This document shows positions 1 through 12,348 of a DNA stretch of 64,000 bases, one piece after another. Source of the DNA: Sipunculus nudus (Eukaryota; Annelida; Sipuncula; Golfingiida; Sipunculidae). Location of the stretch: assembly GCA_026874595.1 (NCBI GenBank), contig CM049318.1, forward strand, positions 8,908,741-8,972,740, read 5' to 3'. Both the position numbers and the translations under genes were made by a program. The notes under the pieces are model-generated. The model saw nothing but the letters and a program-made list of their open reading frames with translations. It did no database searches and was not told the DNA's origin. Position 1 is the first letter of the stretch, and each line of letters opens with the position of its first letter.

Positions 1-209
1 TGGGTCACTTCTTCCTGTTGGCTAAGACCAGTACATTAAAAAAAAACATCCCATGTATGCATATTAAAGTGTTATATAACACAGAAGCTGACTTTTCATG
101 TGTTTTCATGTGATTTAAGTGTTTTAGTGTTTGCATACCAAAATTATAACAGTCATAAGTTGTCTAGTCATTTATGCCATTATTAAAGTGGTATCTACTT
201 ATTTTTCAG
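1..209. other. intron sequence upstream of the first visible OXSR1-like exon
   Basis: AT-rich DNA ending in a polypyrimidine tract and CAG acceptor at 207-209. No coding similarity seen. It is probably the 3' part of an intron of the OXSR1/STK39-like gene. Confidence 0.6.
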
Positions 210-3200
210 GCACCCATAGTAGCAGGTGGCCCTCCAATCAACCTGGTCCTTCGGCTCAGGTAATGTGCTGACAAAGCAGAAACAATTCACCTTACCATGA
301 ACTTTGACTTTGATTTCAAATTCACATGTCTATTCATGACTTGGAAACAAAGGTCACGGTCACTTTAAAATAGACTTGCTGATAACCTGGAATATACTGC
401 ACTGTAAATATAATTTTGTTATCACTTTATTATTCTCTCTTTTGGGTTTTTAAATTAGTGTTTTAGTTCATGAATGATAATATATGTAAATGCATAGTAT
501 TTGACAGTATATATGTACATGCATGCAGATATATATGTATATTCTGCCCCTCTGATAGACCATATCTCAACAATTTCACTTATGTTACTTAACCTACAAA
601 GACACTAGTTCATTTTAATGTGACCCAGTTTTCAAAGTCACCACAGGCATCTCCACCCAGCCCTTCATCTACAGGATAAAAAAAAACACTGACTCTATTC
701 ATATTTAGTACTTAGATATAGCTTGGGTATGTACAGGGATATTTGCAGGGATATTTAATTGATTTCCAAGCAAGGTCACCATAGGCAACTTGTCATATTT
801 GATAACTGCTATATAAATATCAGGGGGAAATTGTGTGTATGACAGGTGCTGCAGATAGGGTAAGGTATACTTACCAGAGGGTTCCAAGCAATCCTTGAAA
901 TCAGAGAAACTGGGAAAATTGGTTTCCCTTTTTCAAGTCAGGGAATTTTATTGTCACATATGAGATTGTACTGTTATGTTTCATCTCAGTATATCCATTT
1001 GGTGATAAGCTGTGTTGGCTGTTTATTGGGAAAATGGGGCGTAAGCATTTTGTGCCCATACACTAGTGTACTCGCATACAATACATAATTTGTTACAAGT
1101 GTCTTATTTTCATCATGTTCTCTGCAGGTGCTGTTCACTGCATCAGCATTGGATATATGTCAGACTGGAAGTAAAAAAAAATGTTTATCCTGCAATTTTA
1201 AAAATTGTTCATGGCTGCTACTTTGAAATATTTGTAAATTCCAGATTTAGGCCATATCCACACTAACAAATAATCTGGATCGCGAATCGGTTTACTCTGT
1301 CCGCACTAGGATACTAATCCACATCAGTTTGGTTTACTGTAGTCTGCTTGGAAGGTGGTCTACAATAGTCTGGTTCACTTTAGTTCAGTTTACAGTAAAC
1401 TGGTTCCTAGTTCATACAGGCAAAGCCACTTCTAGTCTGAGTTTCAGCAAAAAAGCCTTGACGGCTACCTTTGATGCTACCCCAGCATGTGTTGCACAAG
1501 GGCATACCCCTTTGCAGGTCTGAATCGAATTACGGAACAAGTGCATACAGCAAACTCACAATGTGTTGAATAAACCGTTTTAGGCTTTTGTATAATTAAG
1601 TACAGTGTGGACACAAAGTGGATTACTTTGAGACTAAAGTAAACCAGTTTAGTTTAAACCAGTTTAGATGCAAACCAAGTGCATATACAGCCTTAATTTA
1701 ATGCTGGGGTCCCTTTAATAGCTTGACATGTACATCTTGCTCAGAGTCCTTGTTTTCAGACCATTATATTTTCTTGTTTTTCAGGAATGAGAAGCGTGAA
1801 CTGAACGATATCAAGTTTGACTTTACAAGGGGAGCAGGTCAGTCAAATTTACCACAGTGTTTTGACCAGGGACATATAAAAAATAAATTGTTCTACTGAC
1901 TCTCTGACCAGCAATGTGGAGGGGAAGAGTGAATTTTATCCTTTTTATCACAATTTTCAGATCAAGATAATGTGTAATTTCATTGCCAACTTGCTGGAAG
2001 GATAGAAAATGTGTTATGATTCTTGAAATGGTGCATTTTAATATACCTTTCTGAATGAAAATTTGCATTTTGATACAAGTTATAATTGCTTGAAGGGATA
2101 AGAGAAGCAATTAGCAATATTAATATTGATAACTTATTCCTAGAAAAAAAACATACTAGAAAATAGGAGTGGGAATTCTATATAACAATTATTTTACTTG
2201 TGCGGTCTTATGCAACTTCTTACCTCCTTAAATATCCACAGAAATCATCTGCATTGTATAGTTTAATCAACATTTTTAATGTTGACACCTTTGTTTAGAC
2301 TCGCTTTGTGAAATCTCTTTTTCTTAAGCTTTTTAGAGTTCTGTCCTCTTACTCAGGTGTAAATGGAGCTTTGTACCTTCTCCCAGTTGTTGTTTATAAT
2401 AGTGTTTGTCAATTTCACCGTAAGTCAGCTCTTCCTGATTAAATATCTTCAGATATGCTATCTCATGAGCTGATTTTTGTTTTCTGTGATGCAGATACAT
2501 CAGACAGCGTGTCTCGAGAACTTGTTGAAGCTGGGCTAGTCCATGGCAAGGATATGATAGTCGGTAAGAGGCTTGTTAACAAGACATTCCATGCTCACAC
2601 AGGCTATTCTTGCTCTCTGTGTTGTTATAATGAATGTTATATCATTTACAGGGCCTTCAGGAAAGCGAATAAGCGTCTTTCGCGCTTTTTATATCTGAGA
2701 GTCTAAGTGTCCCATTGGACTCGGGAATCTGGCTATTGTAGTGAGAGAATCAAAGCTGGCTTTTGGAGCAGTCACTGAGCATTGCATGTTAACAGTCTGA
2801 CCAGTCAATTTGACCCTAACATTTCATTATTATCAATTAGTCATGTAATGAAAAGATATCTAATCATAAAAATGATACAATAATGACGTAAAATATCGTA
2901 AAATATATTCACTTTTTTACAACCCTTCAATATTTGTCACAGGTTGCCTCCCTCCCATTGGGACACTCCAAAGTCCCATGTGACTCTCAAAAATGTTGAT
3001 ATAAGTGTCCTGAACTCTCTTCCTGTTGAAAGCCCTGATTAAGCCTCATCATGTTTAACTGCCACATGCTTCTGTTTCAGTTTGCTTATTTTTATGCTCC
3101 CGCCACAAAGTGGCCGGGGCATATAGTTTTACCCGGTACCCATGTCCGTCATTCCGTCATTCCGAAATCAAACAGTTGTACGGACTTTTTTTCGCAATGC

Positions 3201-6200
3201 CTGCAGATATTGGCCTGATTTTCGGTGTGTGGGCAGATAATGACCAGTTACAGATCGAGTTTGTGTTTCGTCCCGGTTGACCAATTTTTGACCCTTTTAC
3301 GACTCCTAAACTTAGAAAATTTCATGAAAAATAGAAATTTTCATGACAAATACACATGTACGGACTTTTTTTCTCAGTGCCTGCAGATATTGGCCTGATT
3401 TTTGGTGTGTGGGCAGATAATGACCAGTTACAGATCGAGTTTGGGTTTCGTCCCAGTTGACCTACTTTTGACCGTTTTACGGCTCCTAAACTTAGAAAAT
3501 TTCATGAAAAATAGAAATTTTCATGACAAATACACATGTACAGACTTTTTTTCGCAATGCCTGCAGATATTTGCCTGTTTTTTCATGTGTGGGCAGATAA
3601 TAACCAGTTACAGATCGAGTTTGCATTTCGTCCCGGTTGACCCACTTTTGACAGTTTTACGGCTCCTGAACAAAGAAAATTTCATGGAAAATATGAACTT
3701 TCATGACAAATACACATGTACGGACTTTTTTTCGCAATGCCTGCAGATATTGGCCTGATTTTTGGTGTGTGGGCAGATATTGATGAGTTACAGATGGAGT
3801 TTGCTTTTCCTCCCAGTTTACCTACTTTTGACCATTTTACGGCTCCTGAACATAGAATATTTCATGAAAAATATAAATTTTCATGACAAATACACATGTA
3901 CAGACTTTTTTTCGCAATACCTGCAGATATTGGCCTGATTTTTGGTGTGTGGGCAGATAATGACCAGGTACAGATCAAGTTCACATTTTGTCCCAGTTGA
4001 CCTATTTTTACCCATTTAACGGTGCTCTAACATAGAAAATTCATAAAAAAGTGCACATGTACGGACTTTTTTTCGCAGTGCCTGCAGATACGGGCCTGAT
4101 TTATGGTGTGTAGGCAGATTATGACCAGTTACAGATCGAGTTCTTGTTTTGTCCTTGTTGACCTACTTTTGACTATTTGACTGCTCCTGAACATAGAAAA
4201 TTTCATGAAAAATAGAAATTTTTTATGGAAAATGCACATGTATGGATTTTTTTTCACAATGCCTGCAGATACTGGCCTGTTTTTGGTGTGTTGCTTGATA
4301 ATCGCCCGTTACAGATCGAGTTTGCATTTTGCCCTTGTTGACCTACTTTTGACTGTTTTACAGCTCCTAAACTTCAAAATTTAACAAATGTTTCTAATTT
4401 GGCCCAGGCTGGGGCATTCGTGTCGTTCCAACACATCTAGATTAATGCTATGCAATGGACAGAAATTGTGCAATAGAAAAGAAACTTGTGTAATAAACAG
4501 AAGTTGGTGCATATGTGACATGGACAGTAGCTGGTCACCAGACACAAGCTTGCATTATAATAGACATGCAGCTCTTATGATCAATATCATGTCATTTTTG
4601 CAACATCTTTGAAACTAATAGATAAAGATATCTGAATAAAGTATTCTACTATTTGTGTATGATGTGACTATGTGTGTAACCATTGCTCTCTGATTTTGTA
4701 TGCCATGATGTAGCTTTTATGGCTTTAGTATGATCTAACAATGATGTAATTGTTGCAGTCTCAGTATCAGCCATACAGGAAATATCCGTTCACCTGTTCC
4801 CATAGAAAGATCTTGTGAAGTTAGAGCCAGGATACCGAGCCACAAGTCAAACACCTTTATAACTAGACTGTATGGCCGATATTTGGGTACTGTGTATTAC
4901 CAAAGATAATCGGCTACCATTGATAATCCACACTCCCATGTAGAGCCACAATTTGGATGGAAAAACCAACAACCCTGTGTATAATATGCATCCTGTTCCT
5001 GACCAAAAAAAATGGATGGAGTATATTGTATTTCTGATAGTCATTGGAAAATTTATTGGTTCCATGAACTTTTTAGAATGACAGTCCGGCCGACTTTCCA
5101 ATTTTTTCTTGGATCGAGAACAGCTATGAAAATGTTAGAGTTGCAAATAGTCTATTCTGCTTAAGCTGTGTTAAGAGTGGTGCTTAATCAGGCTTGGATG
5201 GTATTGTTTTATATAAGATATGACCTAAAACTAAAAGGTCATGAATATTTCATTTGGCATATCATTTTCTTGGGTTGGACGCCATATTTAAGGGTATATA
5301 TGAAGTATTTTAAAATGAAGTCAATAAATAAGATCAAACTTTATTTTCCTAATGGAATAGTAAACCATTATTGTTCATTTACTAAAAAAAATCCCCTAAT
5401 TACACTCACTTCTGACTGACATTTTGGCAGCCTTACTGCCTCAATGTTCAATGCAGCAGGAAATAGTTGGGAAATTATACCTCCATGTGTAATATGTACC
5501 ATATGTAATATGTACTTTATGATAAAAAATGTGAATTATATCTGGGGGAAGAGAGTATTCACTCTTTCTGATAGCAGCTAATAACAATATGTTTGAGCTG
5601 TTATTTTCTTTTTAATGATAGGTGTTACTATTAATAACAATCTGAGATTTTGATACATATATTTGTAGAAGAATGATTTGGTTTTTATGATGATTGTTTG
5701 TCTCCTTTTATTTCAGTGGCTGCCAATCTCCAGAAAATTGTAGATGAGGCCCCAGCTAAAAAATCTATCACTTTTGCATTGGTAAGGACAAATATGTATC
5801 ATATTGCAATACTTGCAACATAAACATTTTAAGTATTGTAACCAGTTTAAATTAATGTCAGTATGATTTTTAACATCTTCCTTTCTTGTATTCATCATAA
5901 CAAAATGAGTGTAAACATCTCCGCACAATGCCTACTTATTTTGAATATTTGACTGAAAAGACCTTAACTGTCATACTTAAAACTGACTATAGCAGGCAAA
6001 GAGTACCAAACCTGGCTTTTTATAGGGTGGTCATATGACAGTAATATTATGGTATACCCACCGTCCGTCCATGCGCCTGACCCTGCCATCCTTCCTTTGT
6101 TTTTTAGTGTTGCTGCAATAACTTACCCAGGCTTTGATGGATTTTCACAAAACTTGCCATAACTACTAACCAACAGAATATCTCACCCAAGTTTGATTAT

Positions 6201-7015
6201 GGGCAACATCCATGCATATTTAATATCATCACAGGTCGCTCTGCTACTTTGTGGTGTCGCTGCAATAAATTATGAAGAGTATGAAGGATTTTTGATAAAA
6301 CTCATCAGAAATGTTTTAAAATTGATAAAATATCTCATGTAAGTTTGATTTCCAGCAAAATCAGTGCATATTAAATGAGGTCAGAGGTCTATGCACTTTG
6401 GAGCTACCTTGGTGACATACCAAAAAATCCAATGGATTTTCATGAAACTCATTATACATATTTACCAATAGAGTTTCTCACCTGATTTATCTTCTCATCA
6501 AAATTCTTTCATATTTATTGAGACCTGTCAGAGGTCACCTGATACATGACGGGTGTATTATGCACTTTGTGGTGCTCTTGTTATCTTTGTAAAACAGACA
6601 ATGTGCAAAGCTCATAAAGCTAAAATGATTGTTAAGAAGGCAGTCAGTAAAAAAACATAAATCTAATTTTATGTCCTTGAAATGACCTTGAAAATGAATT
6701 TTAAATTTTGGGAATAAGGCTTTGGTATTGCCGTACTGATGACACATTTTACATGTTTTAAATGAACTTATACTTGTTATTGTCACAGCAGTCAATGTTT
6801 TTAATAACTTATACTTACTGTCATAGCGCTTCATGTTTAAAATTAATTTATACTTGTAACTTTCACAATACTCAATGTGTTTAATGAACTTTTTCTTGTT
6901 ACTATCACAGCACTCTGGTTGTGGGCCTCACGAAGTACCGGACGACCAAGCATTGATAGGCTTTGCTCAGCTAACAATCGGTGACCCAACGGAAACACAA
7001 AGCCAGGGATCATAG
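210..7015 (+). CDS. OXSR1: OXSR1/STK39 (Frayed) kinase, C-terminal CCT-domain exons (5' partial)
   Basis: Five GT-AG exons read in one continuous frame: 210-259, 1785-1837, 2495-2563, 5717-5781 and 6911-7015 (stop TAG 7013-7015). Junction phases agree: a split Arg, a split Asp, a split Val, then phase 0. The peptide has the CCT/PF2 domain hallmarks: INLVLRLR, ELNDIKFDF, SRELVEAGLVHGKD, AANLQKIVD and LIGFAQLTI. In OXSR1 and STK39/SPAK this domain binds RFx[V/I] peptides of WNK kinases and of NKCC/KCC cotransporters, so the kinase acts in ion transport and cell-volume control. The kinase-domain exons must lie left of the window. From memory, vertebrate proteins end just after the FAQLS segment; here about 11 residues (GDPTETQSQGS) follow. 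The sequence does not separate OXSR1 from STK39, and invertebrates usually have a single Frayed gene, so the symbol is provisional. Confidence 0.92.
1250..1692. mobile_element. PIF/Harbinger-like MITE, copy 1 (OXSR1 intron)
   Basis: A 443-bp element bounded by degenerate terminal inverted repeats (left GGCCATATCCACACT; right end the inverse of GGCTGTATATGCACTT). It is flanked by TTA on both sides (1247-1249, 1693-1695), the TWA duplication typical of PIF/Harbinger elements. The interior is rich in short inverted GTTTAC/GTAAAC and AAACCAGTTTA motifs and has no ORF of note. A related copy lies inverted at about 57.6-58.0 kb. The family assignment rests on TSD and TIR shape only. Confidence 0.6.
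1838..2494. other. OXSR1-like intron, no further feature seen
   Basis: Intron with donor GTCAGT at 1838 and acceptor GATGCAG ending at 2494. AT-rich with no recognisable repeat or RNA. Confidence 0.7.
3092..4440 (+). mobile_element. Helentron-like non-autonomous element with about seven 180-bp tandem units
   Basis: The left end carries an imperfect hairpin (ATGCTCCCGCCAC / GTGGCCGGGGCAT). A head-to-tail array of a roughly 180-bp unit follows, recognisable by ACGGACTTTTTTTCGCA and CCTGCAGATATTGGCCTG, with units starting near 3180, 3360, 3540, 3720, 3900, 4061 and 4240. The right end has a short GTGT/ACAC stem followed by CTAG at 4437-4440, plus a GGGGCA stretch that is the inverse of the left end. 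This layout fits Helentron-associated elements of the pearl type known from bivalves. The 118-codon ORF across two units only reflects the 180-bp (60-codon) period. It sits in an intron of the OXSR1-like gene. Confidence 0.65.
4441..5716. other. OXSR1-like intron, no further feature seen
   Basis: AT-rich intron remainder ending in a TTTTATTTCAG acceptor at 5716. No coding exon, repeat array or RNA gene recognised. Confidence 0.6.
6050..6590 (+). repeat. degenerate tandem repeat in the last OXSR1-like intron
   Basis: Three poorly conserved units about 150 bp apart share 'atggattttcacaaaact' (near 6137), 'gaaggatttttgataaaactc' (near 6283) and 'atggattttcatgaaactc' (near 6432), each followed by a 'tatctcacc-aagtttgat' type segment. 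This is the same general style as the tandem-unit elements elsewhere in the window but a different family. The ends are not clear. Confidence 0.45.
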
Positions 7016-9180
7016 GGTGCCGAGCAACTAGGAATATATTGTATAAGGTGTAATATGTCATTACCTGGGAGACTTGTTAACAAATCCATAATCCTTCACC
7101 AGGTTTTGTATAGGGATAGCAAAGACAGGACGAAGCAATGAGTTGTTGGTTCATTGTCTCAGTGGTTTACCCAAGGTATTATATGTAACTGTCCATAAAT
7201 CATTATGACACATTTGTTTTATTTACTGAGAATTATACATTATTTTATGCTCACATGCTTTGTACACATGACAAGATGATTTGTTTACCGTTATCATGTT
7301 TGGTTCACATATATACACAGATCCTCAAAAACTCATCAATTATTAGTGGGTGTTAGTAGCCCTCAGATGATAGTCTCTGTTTAAAATTGATGATTACAAA
7401 ATAAAAAGGGTTATAATATTTATTATATGCTGTCATCTCCTTACGAGAAAGTCATGTTAAGGGATAACCAGAACACTTTCTCTCAGTTGTATTTTGATAA
7501 GAAAATAGCTCTGGTATCAAAATAGCTCATTATCAGCACATACAGAAGTTATAAGATATTAGTTGTGGTGGCAGTTGAAAGATGGCAGCACTGATAGTGG
7601 TGGGCCTTTTAAAGAAAACTTTAAAATCATAATTAAGACAAAATATTCAGAGCATTGTGATTGTCAGAATATTTTGAAAAGTTATATATGTTATAGCATC
7701 ATTAGGATCATAGCGTGACAACATTGGGATGACCTGATGACAGTTTGTTATCATTTATCAAAATGGTGTATTTTTTAAAGAGAAACTTGTTCATTATATG
7801 ACACAGCTAAGAATACTTAATCATGAATGCCTCATTTTTTCAGTAAGCATTAATGTATGTGTTCATTTGTGATCCTGAGTTTTTGGAAAATTGTATATGA
7901 CAGTTTAGCTGTATCAGGGAAAGACAAAAGTTTAACATTAATCTCAACAGAATATGATTTCATGGCCTTTGGTCACATTGTGAAACATGTATAAGTGAAA
8001 GACTTGTGGAATTGCCAATGTTTCAGTTATACATGTTCATTTTTTGTCTGCCACAATATTCTGTAACTATTGCCTTTTTTTTGGCTTAAGCATATGATTA
8101 TTTTTAAATGCTAGATCATTTGTATGCTGTAGTCTGTACATTAGTGTAGATAGAATTAAGCAAACATTGTTTGACACTCCTTTATCTTTTATTTTATATG
8201 CTTTAGTGTACAGAGCCTTTTATTTGGGCATTATTTCTGAGGGCGGAGAAAATTTCATCCACAAGTTCATGAAAAGGAAACAGAATTTAGGGTTTCAAAA
8301 ATTTGTTTTCTTGTGAAAGCTGGGAATATGGCTTGGAGAGAGATTTTGGGAAGAAAATGTTGCTGAAACATGGCATGTCAGATATTGGGCCTGGCATAAC
8401 AAGGTATGCTGGGAAGATGTTGACAGCAGAAATCTGATTGGCTATTTTTTTTATTTCACCATCCAAACAGATGTCAGTAAGTTGTTATGGTCTATGAACA
8501 AATCATTTGAACATAGTTCATTTTCAGTCTCAGAAAAGAAAAGACGGAATCCATGAATAAAAGAGTAGTCTTCCAGTAAGTATTTCATAATCTGTTTCTA
8601 TAAATAGATAAATTTCCTTGTTGTATAAAGATATTTCCTGTTTTCTTGTGACTTATATATACTTAGCATGAATTACAAGTAACCATTGAATGGTAGACTC
8701 ACAGACTGGATTCTGTTCACCAATCTGAGAAACATTTAATTGTCAGGTACTCTTGGCACCTGCCATATTAGGTCACAGGAGAGTGACCAGTCTTTACTAA
8801 ATGGGCTGGTTTGGTTGCCATATTGTGACAACCCTGGTTATATATTATGTTGGTTACAGTGTACCAAGTCTTAAAAAGTAATGTCAGACAGAACCATAAT
8901 AATTTCATGATATTAATATGTTATCATTGTTATAATAATACCTGTATTGCTGTTAAAGCTCCAGGTTAAAAAGTTGTACTTCAGTTATGGTATTTTTTAT
9001 GGAGAACAGTACTTCATGTTTGAATATACTTAATTTTTTTTAATTCAAGGTCAGGCCACAGATATAAATTTATTTTATTTCAATGTTCTCGCAAATGCTT
9101 TTGTTTTATATACATATCTTATGTAGGACATTTATCCCTGTTAATATTCACCATTTAGCAAGACAGAACTGTGTATGATC
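7016..9180. other. probable 3' UTR / downstream region of the OXSR1-like gene
   Basis: AT-rich non-coding DNA after the stop codon. A candidate AATAAA lies at 7400-7405. A second, at 10762-10767, is followed by a GT-rich stretch, so a 3' UTR of up to about 3.7 kb is possible. The sequence alone cannot decide. Confidence 0.4.
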
Positions 9181-9190
9181 ACATATTGTC

Positions 9191-9273
9191 AGGTCATGGA
9201 AGGTCAAAGGTCTGGACTTATTCCTTACCAGAGGTCAAAGGTCAGGCTTATTCCTTACCAAAGGTGAAGGTCA
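9191..9273 (+). promoter_or_regulatory. cluster of AGGTCA nuclear-receptor half-sites (DR4, DR1, DR0)
   Basis: AGGTCA at 9191 and 9201 form a DR4. AGGTCA-A-AGGTCT at 9201-9213 and a perfect AGGTCA-A-AGGTCA at 9232-9244 form DR1 sites, the type bound by HNF4, RXR/PPAR and COUP-TF. AGGTGA-AGGTCA at 9262-9273 is a DR0. The sites sit in about 2.5 copies of a 30-bp repeat sharing CTTATTCCTTACCA. Binding is inferred only, and the cluster could be a chance product of the repeat. Confidence 0.4.
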
Positions 9274-12008
9274 TCTAATGGTCATAAGTTACATATATTC
9301 TGTAGACATAGTCATGGTCAATCACATGGGACCATTTCACAAAACAGCCTGAAATGCTGACATTCTATCATCTTCCCAAGTTGTCAGTGCTTAGAATACC
9401 ATTGTTAAGTCCAACTGTGAAACAAAATAGGATGTTATGGATTATGATTGCTACTGATCCCAGTTAATGTTTTTGGTTATCATTGTTCTTTGTTGCAGAT
9501 AACTCATGCGGTTTCATATATAGAATATGGCTGCTATGACACAATTGTCTTATGGTATGTTACATTATGAGACAGTTTGCTCACAATATAAAACACATCA
9601 GTATACATAAAGTATATAGTATACATAAGTTATATTAGATTCAGGGTCAATGTTCTTCCATGTTCCTTGAAAGATAACCAAACTTACTGTCATGAATTTA
9701 ATTTCCAATAAAAACATTCATTTTCACCTTGAATGCTTCAGGGATAATCTACAGTTCCCCTTCTAGACAACCGTTTCATTTTGATGATCAGGTATCACCA
9801 GTGTATCAATACACGGACACCTGATGGTAATGATATGTTAATTAACTTTGTATCATGATGTGTTGATGCACAGGTCTGTCATTTCCATCGGAACTCATAA
9901 ACAGTTTCATTTTAAGTATTTGTTATTAAAAAGTGCAGAATGCACCATTTGTATGAAACCACAGATATTATGTTTTTGTATGAATCATAGAACGCATACC
10001 TGACATACAGTATAGATTTTCAGAGATACAGGAAATTTATCACATATTACAGTTTCTGTCATTTGAAACACAAATCCTTGCATGTCATGCAAATGGAGCC
10101 AGATTTATTTTTACTCGCATGATCAACAGTCCTTCAGTCATATATTTAAATTTGAAGTAATTATCCTTCATAATACTTTGTCCTAGCATTCACGTCAGTC
10201 GTGTCACATGTACTTATTTAAGGCAGTTGGACCTCAGAGTGAGTTCCTATTTATTGTTTATATCATTCATGGGTTGCTTGGTTTCATGATTTGATATCCA
10301 GACATGTTTTAACGACCATACACCTTCCAACTTAGTTGATTCACAGATTTTCCAAAAAATTACAATGTGCCAGATGATTAAATATCACAATTCTTGAAAC
10401 TTCAATTTAAGGTTGTCGAGATTTTAATAATTTGTTTAAAATGCAGCTTTACTTTACTCGAAAGAAAATTAATGTGTATTGTCAGTGTGCTTCCAGATAT
10501 TTTTGCACATAGGAAAGTATCACTGATTTGCCATTTTGTAATAAGAATGTAAAATGATGTATATAGCACCAACAAGATTAAGTTGTTTTATAGAATCGTG
10601 TTTATACACAAAAGGATAAAGGTATAAGTTGTTTTTTTTTTTTGTTCTTTGTTTTAAAATGGAGTTAGTTTAATTATGATCGACTTGGCGAAGTTTTGGT
10701 CAACGTGTTTGATTTACATGTATTTTGAATTATGTCGCATGGATGACCGCTTTTATCAGAGAATAAACTGTCTTTGCTGACACTGTACATTTCAAACTTG
10801 GTTTTGTCTCATAAATATCGCTATTCGGTGTCTGTTAATTGATTCGTCTTATACTCGCAGGGTTACGGTAACCACCCGTTTTTCGAGCTGCTGGTCTGAA
10901 AACGGGTTGTAAAAAGTTTCTGACTGATTAAACTATCACATCCTAAACCTGTTCAGTAGGTGATTTCAAAATGTTCTATACCAAAACTGTTCGTCTTTGC
11001 CCATGCGAATTCTCTATAAAATTGGTTTTATCACAATACCAAGAAGTTGTTTGTTGCTGCATAAACAAAATGCATCCTTCCACCAATCGGCGTTCCTACT
11101 AAAAAAAAAAAAGAACAATTTTTAAAATTCGATTCAGTGCTTTGTGCATTTTTTGGCTTTTAAAATTTTTGCAATGTACCTTCCATAAATTGAGTCCATT
11201 CCCTGTGAGGTTTTTCCTCCTTATGTAAAAATATATGATAATATATTTTTCCATATAATACGCGAACCTGTGAGCTTATGCGACGGCGCAGCGTCGCTCG
11301 TACGCTGTCCGTACGTTAACCCATGCTATCTAAAAAAATGGAGCTAGCATTGCCATTGTTTTTTTTTTTTAAGATTTAGTCATATGTCTGATAAAGCTTA
11401 TTTTGGTGTCATTTGCATTTTTCTGCATTTTATAGGGAAAAGTCTAATAAGAAATTTATAAAATCTTATTCTATGCAACTGTCCAGTCAAATTTTTTTAC
11501 ATAAATAATCCCAGAATCAATCTCTTTCAAGTTTGTCCGAATGGTTAAATTTCGGCTGAGTTAAAGGAAACTGAGTCATTTAGCCTAAAAGCATTCAAAA
11601 ATTAAAATCTTAGAAACGAAAGGAGCTAACATTACCAAGTTTTGTGCAAACATTGGACACACAACTCATTTGTGAAAATAAGGTTTTGGTGGCGCTACCT
11701 ACATCGACCTGTTTTAACGGGCAAAAACCTCATACTTTTAGCCTTTTTCAGCTTAAATGTTTTATTGATGAAACTTTCAAGCCGAATGATTTAATTTTTC
11801 ACATAATATATCCTAGGGTAGGGTTCTCTCTATTTGAATAGATTGGGTTCATTGTTATTTGGTAGGTTTATTTAAAGCTGAGGTTGGTCTTGTGGCTATC
11901 AGTAACCCTATTTCAAATTGAAGACTTTTGCAAAACTGTTGTTTCAACTTCTGTAATATTGCATAAAAATTATTCAACATGCCAGAATTTTGTCTGTGTT
12001 TATAAATA
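9274..12008. other. intergenic or 3' UTR DNA
   Basis: AT-rich DNA without a recognisable gene. It contains the AATAAA at 10762, an inverted ACCCGTTTT/AAAACGGGT near 10876-10912 and a small CpG-rich double hairpin at 11280-11315. Short ORFs such as that at 11644-11841 show no family resemblance. Confidence 0.5.
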
Positions 12009-12125
12009 GCTTGGCAGATTGCCAATTATTTTAGATTTGGCAACAGACCAGGTTTCAGTCTGTATCTATATACAGCTTTGGCAGACTGCCAATTGTATCA
12101 GATTTTGCAATAGGTCAAGTGTTCA
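12005..12125 (+). repeat. direct repeat, two copies about 64 bp apart
   Basis: 'ttggcagattgccaatt...gatttggcaacag' near 12011 and 'ttggcagactgccaatt...gattttgcaatag' near 12075 are a diverged tandem pair. The core TTGGCAGAYTGCCAA is an NF-I-like palindrome (TTGGC-N5-GCCAA) present in both copies. Function unknown. Confidence 0.5.
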
Positions 12126-12348
12126 CTTGGTGCAGCCAGGTACAGGTCAAGAGTTCACTCAGTGCAAAAGCTGTGGCTGGAAAATAGCTTCGCTTGACTT
12201 GAACAACTACCTGCCTCAACTGAGCTTGGTCAGCCCAGTGCACCTGACTCCAGAGAAGTTTGGCCTGTCCATATTTCTTTCCTGGCTTTCTCGTACCCTA
12301 GGCTGGTATCGCTATCAACAATTATTTTGCATTGATTTGATATTTTTA

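Noticed and set aside
3402-3758. 118-codon ORF with an internal protein repeat
   Set aside because: By-product of the 180-bp tandem unit (60 codons); no start context or homology.
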